Source: Planktothrix tepida PCC 9214
GTDB taxonomy: Bacteria; Cyanobacteriota; Cyanobacteriia; Cyanobacteriales; Microcoleaceae
Direction: 5' to 3'
DNA length: 64,000 nt
Assembly: GCF_900009145.1 (NCBI RefSeq)
Contig: NZ_LN889764.1
Coordinates: 1 to 64,000, forward strand
Made by a program: the position numbers and the translations under genes. The notes beneath the pieces are model-generated. The model did not search any database. It was not told the origin of the DNA and saw only the letters and a list, made by a program, of their open reading frames with translations. This document shows positions 57,045 through 64,000 of the stretch, one piece after another; position 1 is the stretch's first letter; every line of letters starts with the position of its first letter.

Positions 57045-58109
57045 TTAGATATTTCGCAATTTTATTTCGAGTGACTGATTATTCATGTTGCTTGTTAATC
57101 GCTCTTGATAAAGATACATAAGATCGTTAATAGCTACTTCTTTAACTTCTATTGAATTAATTAATTTAATCTGTCTAGTTGTTCCTCTAGTAATAATCCA
57201 AACTTGTTTATGATGATTATAAAATTCTTCTGTTGTTCTTCCAGATAATTCAATACTACCTTGTTTCAGTTTATTACAATAATTATTTATTTGTTCAATT
57301 TTACTGTTTTCTATATTCTGGAAATCAAGAGTACAATCATAAATAACTGCTAAATTTCCAATTTTGAAAAAACCATCAGCTTTTCCTGCTTGTCTTTCTC
57401 CTGTAAAATTATATACTGTCTCTATTCCCAATAACTTGAGTAAATAATAAGCATATTCTTCAAATTGTTTCCAGTTATTTGTTGTGATAATTTTATCAAA
57501 AAATCTCGGTGATAAATCTGAATCTAATTGTATTTGTTTATTCTGGTTATCCTTGTTAATATCTGAAATTTTATTGGGAATTAAATTATTATTTAAACTA
57601 AAAGCAATTAACTTATTCATAACTCTCTGAAATTCAAGCATTTCATCCTTAAAAATACGCATTTTGGTACTAATAAATTCATTTTCTAACTTTTTTCTTT
57701 GTGCTATTACAATATATTTAGTACCATTTTTTGATTCCTTAACCTCAAAGAAATAGTAATGGGAACTGCTAAAATATTTTTCTTCTAAAAAAATTAGATT
57801 GTTTGGCGATAAATTAGATTCTATTTGATTATTATGATAATTGTTATCGGTTTCAGTAACAGAAGTGTCATTTAAAGAAAAATTAATTAGCTTATTCAAA
57901 ATCCTTTGAAATTCAAGCATTTCATTTTCAAAAATACGCATTTTGGTACTAAAAAATTTATTTTCTACCTTTTTTCGTTGATCGATAATAATATACTTAG
58001 AACCATTTTTTGCTTCTTTGACTTCAAAAAAATAATGATGTGAACCGCTCAAATATCTTTCTGTTAAAATAACATTCCTCTTTTCAGAAGAAAACCTATT
58101 TTCTGTCAT
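57045..58109 (-). CDS. Tandem PUR-alpha-like repeats fused to a nuclease-like domain
   Basis: A 354-residue protein. Residues about 15-75 and 108-170 are two copies of one module, each with YFFEVKEAKNGSKYIII or YFFEVKESKNGTKYIVI followed by STKMRIFENEMLEFQR or its counterpart. They resemble the PUR-alpha-like (DUF3276) nucleic-acid-binding fold. Residues about 205-335 look like a PD-(D/E)XK-type domain: WKQFEEYAYYLLKLLGIE, ADGFFKIGNLAVIYDCTLD and HHKQVWIITRG. The usual ExK after the aspartate reads DCT, so activity is uncertain. AT-rich composition and location beside a restriction-modification cassette suggest a defence role. Confidence 0.6.
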   Translation of the reverse strand: MTENRFSSEKRNVILTERYLSGSHHYFFEVKEAKNGSKYIIIDQRKKVENKFFSTKMRIFENEMLEFQRILNKLINFSLNDTSVTETDNNYHNNQIESNLSPNNLIFLEEKYFSSSHYYFFEVKESKNGTKYIVIAQRKKLENEFISTKMRIFKDEMLEFQRVMNKLIAFSLNNNLIPNKISDINKDNQNKQIQLDSDLSPRFFDKIITTNNWKQFEEYAYYLLKLLGIETVYNFTGERQAGKADGFFKIGNLAVIYDCTLDFQNIENSKIEQINNYCNKLKQGSIELSGRTTEEFYNHHKQVWIITRGTTRQIKLINSIEVKEVAINDLMYLYQERLTSNMNNQSLEIKLRNI

Positions 58110-58165
58110 GTTTTTTATCTCTTTATATTAGCTGAGTTATTAAATATAATATCAATAAAGGCAAC

Positions 58166-58200
58166 ATGGAATCAAAGGGTGCGATCGCCATCTGTAAAAC
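58166..58200. repeat. Left direct repeat of the restriction-modification cassette
   Basis: This 35-base stretch (ATGGAATCAAAGGGTGCGAT...) matches 60534-60568 at 34 of 35 positions. The same sequence in diverged form is the end of the WD40-J gene at 56912-56946. The controller, HNH and methyltransferase genes all lie between this copy and the one at 60534. Confidence 0.85.
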
Positions 58201-58229
58201 CCTAATGAGTTAGCCTTTGCTCAAAATGT

Positions 58230-58255
58230 GACTGATCGTCCGTAGACTGATCGTC
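58230..58255 (+). promoter_or_regulatory. Candidate C-box operator, two direct repeats
   Basis: GACTGATCGTC occurs twice, at 58230-58240 and 58245-58255, with a 15-base period. Each is close to the GACTNNNAGTC half-site pattern of controller-protein operators (one mismatch). It lies 22 bases upstream of the chosen start of the XRE-type gene, as expected for an autoregulated controller. Confidence 0.7.
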
Positions 58256-58277
58256 TATGAAAGGGGATCATAATTTT

Positions 58278-58526
58278 ATGGAACAGTCTAAAACACAAGT
58301 TTTAAAGGCTTTAGGAAGTTTGATTAGACAATATCGAATGTCTATCAGAATTTCTCAAGAGGAGTTAGGGTTACGTTCTCACCTAGATCGAACCTATATA
58401 TCTGGACTAGAACGGGGTGTAAGAAACCCTTCTTTAACAGTTCTAGTTTCTCTTGCTAGTGGTTTGAATATTACTGTTTCAGAACTGCTTGAGAACTTAG
58501 AAACAGAGATGAGGAATGTGGAGTGA
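58278..58526 (+). CDS. XRE-family controller (C) protein of a restriction-modification system
   Basis: A helix-turn-helix protein of 82 residues with the start at 58278, placed by AAAGGGGAT upstream; the ATG at 58257 is alternative. LGSLIRQYRMSIRISQEELG, then YISGLERGVRNPSLTVLVSL, form the complete XRE fold. This size and its position before a nuclease gene are those of controller proteins that delay nuclease expression until the methylase has protected the DNA. Its last bases overlap the nuclease start (58523-58526). Confidence 0.85.
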   Translation: MEQSKTQVLKALGSLIRQYRMSIRISQEELGLRSHLDRTYISGLERGVRNPSLTVLVSLASGLNITVSELLENLETEMRNVE

Positions 58527-59266
58527 ACCCAGAATCAGCAGAAAGTTTAAAATCTAAACTTAAATCAGGTTCATCACAGTCTAAAGTTTTCGATTTATTA
58601 TCTGATCAAAAGTGGCATTGTCGCAACTGTGAAGGGAAAAAAGTTGCTTCTAATCAATATGCTGGAGGTGGGGGAATTCAAGGTTTAGAACGAGGAAATA
58701 GAAGTGGTCGTCCAGGGTTAGTGATTGAAACCAAGCGAGAAATTTGTCAAGTTTGCCAAAAAATTACTATTTGGGATCGATGGACGGGAGAAACCAGAGA
58801 AGCAAATGCTTCTGCTAATCTTCCTCCTAAATTAGTCAAAAGAATTTTAGAGATTTACAATTATATAGACGTGATTGAAAATCGGCAACGGTTGCCTCAT
58901 GAGTTAGTTATTGATCATCGTTTTCCGATGGAACGTTGGGGTAAAAGTGAACCGAATCATGATGTTAATATGAGTGAAACTGAAATTAGGAATAAATTTC
59001 AACTCCTCAAAAAAGATAGTTCTGGGAATCATAATCTTTTAAAGTCGAGAAGTTGCGAGAAATGTATTGAAACAGGAAACCGAGGAACACCATTAGGACT
59101 CGAATTTTGGTATTTTGGGAATGAGAAATGGCCGGATAATATTCCTCAATCGGGTTCAGAAGCCGAGGAAGGATGCGTCGGTTGTGGATGGTATAATTTT
59201 GAGGCTTGGCGAACTGCTCTTAATGCAACTCTAAAGCAAGTTGAATCTCAGAATTTTTTGGAATAG
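58523..59266 (+). CDS. HNH-type type II restriction endonuclease
   Basis: Predicted nuclease of 247 residues, GTG start at 58523 preceded by GAGGAATGTGGA. Zinc-type cysteine pairs appear at WHCRNCEGK, ICQVCQK, RSCEKC and EEGCVGCGWY. The ELVIDHRFPMERWG segment with SSGNHNLLKSRS is an HNH/beta-beta-alpha-metal pattern (aspartate-histidine, asparagine, and a lysine). It is translationally coupled to the controller gene and converges with the cytosine methyltransferase gene, overlapping it at the 3' end by 47 bases. The recognition sequence cannot be told from sequence alone. Confidence 0.8.
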   Translation: MNPESAESLKSKLKSGSSQSKVFDLLSDQKWHCRNCEGKKVASNQYAGGGGIQGLERGNRSGRPGLVIETKREICQVCQKITIWDRWTGETREANASANLPPKLVKRILEIYNYIDVIENRQRLPHELVIDHRFPMERWGKSEPNHDVNMSETEIRNKFQLLKKDSSGNHNLLKSRSCEKCIETGNRGTPLGLEFWYFGNEKWPDNIPQSGSEAEEGCVGCGWYNFEAWRTALNATLKQVESQNFLE

Positions 59267-60419
59267 TTGATAACTCTTTCTCTTTCCCTAAACTAATACT
59301 ATCTAAATAAGGAATGAGAGCATATCCAATACATTCTGCTAAACGGGGAGGAACTGCATTTCCAATTTGCCACATGGCTTTTTTCATCGTTCCTGCAAAG
59401 ATAAAAGAATCAGGAAATGTTTGTAATCTAGCCATTTCACGCGCAGAAATCACTCGATTAAGATAAGGGTGAATATGAGTTCCACCGTGATTTTCTTTTA
59501 TGGTCATACTGGGTTTACCTGAATATTGACGTTTGAACGCATCAAGATAAGTTTCATAGAGAGAACCTCCGGGGGGAACTTGTGCAATTCGCTGCATATA
59601 TTCAGGAGAATGGCGAGTCCATTCATGATTAATTTCAGGAATAGGTGTATACTCAGGAAGATCAGAAATAGCGGATTCAATCGGTTGATATTGTTCGGGT
59701 AAAAGTTGAGGTTTGGGATAAGGGTTTTGGAGTCCAAATCGATTGGCAATAAATATCGCTCTAGGTCGAATTTGAGGGACTCCATAGGCAGCAGATTCAA
59801 GAATAACAACTGAAATATTTGAGTAACCTATGGCTTGAAATTGTTCAAATACTTCCTGTTTAATTTTTCCATTTTTCAGAGTTAGAATACCCGGTACATT
59901 TTCCATCACAACGTACCAAGGCAGAATTTCTGAAACAACACGAATAAACTGTTTAAATAAGTTATTTCTGGGATCATCAGGGTTTCGTTTTCCAGCAACA
60001 GAAAATCCTTGACAGGGAGGGCCACCCACAACAAGATGAATCGGGGGGAAATGCAATTTTTCCAAAGATTTTCTGGGATTGAATTCATGAATATCACCAC
60101 AAAAATGATTACAACTTGGAAAATTATTTTGATGAGTTGCTGAAGCAATGGAATTAATTTCAATACTAGCTACAGGATTAAATTTTGCTTGGACTAAACC
60201 TTGAGTAAATCCCCCTGCACCACAAAAAAGATCGATAAAGTTATAGTTAAATGAGGATACAGACTGATTGTCAATATCAATAAAAACTTGATAGGGATCA
60301 CGTTGAGTTGTTAATAGTTGCTGTTGAAGTTTTTCATAGCGACCTGATTTTGCTTTTTTTTGTTTTTTAGGAGTAGATTCTGTTTGTGTAGTGGGAAATA
60401 AAGATAACTGTAAATCCAT
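59220..60419 (-). CDS. DNA (cytosine-5-)-methyltransferase
   Basis: Protects host DNA from the neighbouring nuclease by methylating cytosine at C5. It has 399 residues. Motifs in order: I FIDLFCGAGGFTQGL (near 60-74), IV VVGGPPCQGFSVAGKRN with the catalytic cysteine, VI VVMENVPGI, VIII near RPRAIFIANR, and X QIGNAVPPRLAECIGYAL. The N-terminal 45 residues are basic and probably unstructured. The first bases lie next to the fragment of a WD40-J gene at 60423. It converges with the nuclease gene. Confidence 0.95.
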   Translation of the reverse strand: MDLQLSLFPTTQTESTPKKQKKAKSGRYEKLQQQLLTTQRDPYQVFIDIDNQSVSSFNYNFIDLFCGAGGFTQGLVQAKFNPVASIEINSIASATHQNNFPSCNHFCGDIHEFNPRKSLEKLHFPPIHLVVGGPPCQGFSVAGKRNPDDPRNNLFKQFIRVVSEILPWYVVMENVPGILTLKNGKIKQEVFEQFQAIGYSNISVVILESAAYGVPQIRPRAIFIANRFGLQNPYPKPQLLPEQYQPIESAISDLPEYTPIPEINHEWTRHSPEYMQRIAQVPPGGSLYETYLDAFKRQYSGKPSMTIKENHGGTHIHPYLNRVISAREMARLQTFPDSFIFAGTMKKAMWQIGNAVPPRLAECIGYALIPYLDSISLGKEKELSTIPKNSEIQLALELH

Positions 60420-60422
60420 TTA

Positions 60423-60579
60423 AACAAGCCTATTATCAATTAACAAAAAATATTATCCTAATTATAACATTAAATCAGAAGTGATCGCTGTTATGCAAAG
60501 AATTAATCACGCCTATGAGACTTTTTTAAATGAATGGAATCAAAGGGTGTGATCGCCATCTGTAAAACGGACAATTTAA
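60423..60579 (+). pseudogene. Duplicated 3' fragment of a WD40-J-type gene
   Basis: Aligns with 56802-56957, the J-domain end of the WD40-J gene, over about 155 bases at roughly 85-90 percent identity by eye, with a one-base deletion near 60448. A frame resumes around MQRINHAYETFLNEW as in the intact gene. It is separated from the intact gene by the PUR-nuclease gene and the restriction-modification cassette. It marks the right border of the inserted block. Confidence 0.85.
60534..60568. repeat. Right direct repeat of the restriction-modification cassette
   Basis: Thirty-four of 35 bases match 58166-58200; the difference is T for C in GGGTG(T/C)GATCG. It is part of the larger 3' fragment listed at 60423-60579. 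Confidence 0.85.
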
Positions 60580-60615
60580 CCCAATAGAGTCTGTGAATTG
60601 AGTGAACTGAACCGT

Positions 60616-63567
60616 TTAGATTTTGAGTAAAACGCTTGAATCTTGGCGATGAAATTTCTCAGCCATTGAAGATTTATTTAATAAGCGTTCGGCTTCTTGA
60701 GGGTTGAGAGGTTTGGAGAAATAATAGCCTTGACCATATTGACATTCCAGGGATTTTAACTGATATAATTGTTCTTGGGATTCAATACCCTCTGCGATCG
60801 CATCCATCCCTAAACTATGGGCTAAAGCCACAATGACTTTAACCAATTCACGTTTATTTTCATCTAAGAACATTTGACTAACAAAAGAACGATCTATTTT
60901 TAAAACATCCACTGGAAATTGATGTAAATATCCCAAGGAACAATATCCGGTTCCAAAATCATCAATACAGAGTTTAATTTCTCGATGTTTGAGTTCATTT
61001 AAAGTAGCGATCGCCAATTGAGGATCAGACATAATTGCCGTTTCTGTAATTTCTAATTTTAACTCCGATCCCATTACTTCCGTTTCTGTCAAAATCCGAT
61101 CAATTTTTTGACTTAAATCCGATGTAAATTGTTGACCCGATAAATTAACACTCATCCTTAATTGAGGATGGCAATTAAATTTCTGTTTCCATTCGCGTAA
61201 TTGGCGACAAGCTTGTCGTAAAACCCACTCCCCAATATCAACAATTAATCCGGCTTCTTCCGCCACAGGAATAAATTCAGCCGGAGAAATAAAACCTTCT
61301 TGGGGATGTTGCCAACGCAATAATGCTTCAAACCCAGAAATTTCCCCATTTTCTAAATTAATAATCGGTTGATAATGGAGTTGAAATTGATTTTTTTCAA
61401 TCGCCCAACGTAGATCCGTTTGTAACTGTAACCGCCTTAAAGCATCGGTTCGCATAGTCGCATCAAACACGACATAACAGCCTTTTCCTTGCTGTTTTGC
61501 TCGATACATGGCGGTATCAGCATCGCGTAACACTTCTGAAGGTAACAGGTATTCTGAGGAACTGTGAACAATGCCAATACTGCTCCCGGTAAAAATTTGA
61601 TTTCCGTTCAAATTAAAGGGTTTTTTGAGAGACTTTTGGACTCGTTCAGCAATCTCTTTGACTTCTTCTGGAAAACCCACATTTTCTAATAAAATTGTAA
61701 ACTCATCCCCCCCTAATCGGGCTAAAACATCCTGATTTCTTAAACAAACTTTGAGCCGTTTGGCAATTTCAATTAATAATTGATCCCCGCTTCCATGCCC
61801 TAAACTATCATTAATAAACTTAAATCCATCTAAATCTAGGAATAACACGGAAAAATGATAGCCGGGTTGTTCTTGACATTGAATAAGAGCCTGTTTAAGT
61901 CGTTCAATAAAAAAGGCTCTATTCCATAAATTTGTTAAAGAATCATGGGAGGCACTATAACGAAGTTTTTCTTCCGTTTGCTTAAAGCTGGTAATATCAA
62001 CAATTGAACCTTCATAATATAAAATATGCTGTTTTTTTCCATCTAAAATTGCTCTCACATTGGCAAAAATCCAAATCACGCTATGATCATGACGATAGAC
62101 CTGGGCTTCAAAATTATAAATTTCATGGTGTTGATTCAGTAAATCAATCATTTGATAAAATTCTTGATGGTGAACAAACACTTCTCGAATAAATGAGTTA
62201 TTTCCGGTTAAAGCATCTGGAGACGAATATCCTAAAATTGTGGCGAAAGCTGGATTAACTCGGATATATTCTCCATCGCGGCTAATTTGAAAAATGCCTT
62301 CAACTGCATTTTCAAAAATACTACGATATTTTGCTTCTGCTTGTTTCCGTTGAAATACGGTTCCTAACTGAGTGGCAATGGAAGAAATTAAATTCAATAA
62401 TCGTTTATCTTCCTGCTTGTTCGTTATTGTAAAAAATATTAAAACGACTAAAACTTTATCATCAACAACAATAGGTACACCAAACCCCGCTTTAAGTCCA
62501 AACTTGATGGCAATTTCTTTACGCGCAAAATGATCGGGTGATTCTTGTTCTATATCAAATATCCATTCCGGTTGTTGAGAAGAGTAAATGCGTCCAGTGA
62601 GACTTTGATTGGGTTGGAATATATACTGTTGATTCAGGCGTTGAAATTCTTCTAAATTTTCTCCTCGATTATATCCAATCGGGCTACATTCAAGATACTT
62701 TCCGTAAGGGTGGGGAACCCAAGCCTCCCCAAATTCCCAACCGATTGTTTCACAGACTAATCGCAATGCTACTTCTAAAGCAGACTCAAAATTACAGGCG
62801 ACACTGACTTCTTTTGTAATTCGTTGTAAGAGGAGTAATTCTTCTTCTGCACGTTTGCGTTCTGTAATATCTAATCCCGCACCGACAAAATATTCATATT
62901 CATCAGTTTCTTCATTAAAAATTGCCCGACCATGCCATTCAACAATCAATTCTTGACCGTCTTTGGTTAAAATTCGTTCTTCAGTACGAATCGGTAAACG
63001 GCGTTGAATCATCAATTCAAAAACCCAGGGTAAAGAATCACCATTGCGACGGGGAACAAACGTTGCTGTATAATCAGTTCCCTTAATTTCTTCTAAGTCA
63101 TAACCCAAAGTTTTTAGCATCATATCATTCATCAGTTGCACTTTTCCATCGGCATCTAAGACAATAAAAAAGGCAGGATTAGCATCAAATAAAGTTTGAG
63201 TAAAGTCTTTTTCTTTGCCTAAGGCAACTTCGGCTTTTTGACGTTCCAGGATTTCTGCCTGCATTTGATTCATAAGCGGACGAATCATTAGCACGAGGTA
63301 ACTTGCACCCATTGCAATTACCCCCATTAAAATACTGGCGGTCGTCCAGAGTGCTGCATGAATTGTTTGATCATCATCACTTTCCTCAGAAGGGGGAGGC
63401 AAAATTTGCTCCTGATGTTCTAATAGGACGGGGGGTTCTTCGTGAGGTTTGAGGCGAAAATAAAAAGGAAATAAACTTCCTAGGAAAATTAACAGACCCA
63501 AAATTAAGAATCCTAGGGCAGATCCTTTAAGGACAAAGGTTTGAAGATTTTGTGTTTTTCTTTGCAT
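60616..63567 (-). CDS. Membrane PAS/GAF/PAS/GGDEF/EAL signalling protein
   Basis: A 983-residue cyclic-di-GMP turnover protein. Two membrane helices (about 14-34 and 72-95) enclose a short external loop. Then come a PAS domain (about 115-235), a GAF domain (about 255-400) with ASIGNED-type chromophore cysteine not evident, a second PAS (about 405-530), GGDEF with RLGGDEFTILLEN (about 545-700) and EAL with GFEALLRW, KLEITETAI, IDDFGTGYCSLGYL, KIDRSFV and GQGYYFSKP. All catalytic motifs look intact. The short loop suggests the input is sensed by PAS/GAF inside the cell. Confidence 0.93.
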   Translation of the reverse strand: MQRKTQNLQTFVLKGSALGFLILGLLIFLGSLFPFYFRLKPHEEPPVLLEHQEQILPPPSEESDDDQTIHAALWTTASILMGVIAMGASYLVLMIRPLMNQMQAEILERQKAEVALGKEKDFTQTLFDANPAFFIVLDADGKVQLMNDMMLKTLGYDLEEIKGTDYTATFVPRRNGDSLPWVFELMIQRRLPIRTEERILTKDGQELIVEWHGRAIFNEETDEYEYFVGAGLDITERKRAEEELLLLQRITKEVSVACNFESALEVALRLVCETIGWEFGEAWVPHPYGKYLECSPIGYNRGENLEEFQRLNQQYIFQPNQSLTGRIYSSQQPEWIFDIEQESPDHFARKEIAIKFGLKAGFGVPIVVDDKVLVVLIFFTITNKQEDKRLLNLISSIATQLGTVFQRKQAEAKYRSIFENAVEGIFQISRDGEYIRVNPAFATILGYSSPDALTGNNSFIREVFVHHQEFYQMIDLLNQHHEIYNFEAQVYRHDHSVIWIFANVRAILDGKKQHILYYEGSIVDITSFKQTEEKLRYSASHDSLTNLWNRAFFIERLKQALIQCQEQPGYHFSVLFLDLDGFKFINDSLGHGSGDQLLIEIAKRLKVCLRNQDVLARLGGDEFTILLENVGFPEEVKEIAERVQKSLKKPFNLNGNQIFTGSSIGIVHSSSEYLLPSEVLRDADTAMYRAKQQGKGCYVVFDATMRTDALRRLQLQTDLRWAIEKNQFQLHYQPIINLENGEISGFEALLRWQHPQEGFISPAEFIPVAEEAGLIVDIGEWVLRQACRQLREWKQKFNCHPQLRMSVNLSGQQFTSDLSQKIDRILTETEVMGSELKLEITETAIMSDPQLAIATLNELKHREIKLCIDDFGTGYCSLGYLHQFPVDVLKIDRSFVSQMFLDENKRELVKVIVALAHSLGMDAIAEGIESQEQLYQLKSLECQYGQGYYFSKPLNPQEAERLLNKSSMAEKFHRQDSSVLLKI

Positions 63568-64000
63568 TGCATCAATATAGAATTAAATTAAGAGTTCTAT
63601 TCCCAATCCTTTGAGTCGGTTGGAAGTGTAACAATAATAATAATCAATCTTTCAAGATTTCGCCTAAAGCAAAAGCAGAGGACATTAGACAAGGTTGTAG
63701 GAATCCAGATTCTAGGAATCTTGAATGATTAATTGATAATTTAGATAATTTTGGGGAGAAGTGTCAATTCTATCTCATATTTTAGTATAACGTTCTCTGA
63801 ATTTAATATTTTTTGTTAAAAAATAAAGATTATTTGAAATTAATTTGTAAAATTTTAATCTTACTATAATCTTAAAATTGTCAGTGATCTAACTCACATC
63901 TTAAGCTAATTCATATCATATTGTTTCCTTGGGGTTATAACGGGACTTAGAAATAGATTTCCCTTCAGAAATAACAAAAAAGAGTTTTAAAGCTTAATTT
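63568..64000. other. AT-rich intergenic region at the window edge
   Basis: About 430 bases upstream of the GGDEF/EAL gene. No coding frame, RNA gene or clear hairpin is visible. The flanking gene to the right is outside the window. Confidence 0.5.

Overview
This is a stretch of cyanobacterial chromosome. The evidence is a cyanobacterial-order ATP synthase operon with duplicated b and b' subunits, the phycobilisome core gene apcF, psaC, a kaiABC clock cluster, cyanobacterial FtsZ and glutamine synthetase, and repeated GCGATCGC (HIP1-type) octamers. The low GC content, the many short tandem repeats and the palindromic interspersed repeats suggest a filamentous Oscillatoriales-type genome (Planktothrix-like). 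The genus is an inference from general similarity and was not tested.

Layout. 0-0.7 kb: a broken NB-ARC-type ATPase remnant ending in a palindromic repeat. 0.75-9 kb (all minus strand): the atp operon (atpI-atpB-atpE-b'-b-delta-alpha-gamma) preceded by proS. 9-14.3 kb: a glycolate-oxidase-type FAD enzyme, a response regulator/histidine kinase, and a response regulator with GGDEF and EAL domains. 15-24 kb: a vMAP/AAA-like ATPase, glnA with a well-formed NtcA promoter that faces apcF, tlyA, small membrane proteins, ftsZ and a ComFB-family gene. 24.3-31.2 kb: a DNA phosphorothioation (Dnd) locus, with dndE, dndD, dndC and an HNH nuclease on the minus strand and a divergent dndB. 31.6-34.7 kb: kaiC, kaiB, kaiA. 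34.8-42.3 kb: housekeeping genes (aldo/keto reductase, HdrB-like protein, psaC, NCS2 permease, CPBP protease, DUF3326 protein, SRP RNA, phasin-like protein).

42.5-46.3 kb: a second Dnd-associated module made of a DEAH helicase of the phosphorothioation-restriction type, a 79-aa protein and a second DndD/SMC-like ATPase. The helicase start codon lies inside a heptamer tandem array. 46.5-55 kb: an M48 peptidase, a CyRepA1-type plasmid replication protein, purK, an LRAT-like protein, hypE and small membrane proteins. 55-60.6 kb: a WD40 plus J-domain protein followed by a defence island. The island holds a tandem PUR-alpha-like/nuclease protein and a controller-HNH-cytosine methyltransferase restriction-modification cassette. 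The cassette is bracketed by near-identical direct repeats related to the 3' end of the WD40-J gene. 60.6-63.6 kb: a membrane PAS/GAF/PAS/GGDEF/EAL protein.

How the genes work together. DndC, D and E, with a cysteine desulfurase encoded elsewhere, would put sulfur into the DNA backbone, and DndB would control modification. DndFGH are not in the window. The candidate restriction partners are the helicase/SMC module 11 kb away and the HNH enzyme inside the modification operon. The HNH enzyme has an N-terminal region resembling the sulfur-binding domain of ScoMcrA-type enzymes, which would be paradoxical in a modifying host. A conventional type II system sits separately at 58.2-60.4 kb. These defence genes are interleaved with core photosynthesis and clock genes and with a plasmid-type replication gene, which suggests repeated insertion into a conserved backbone.
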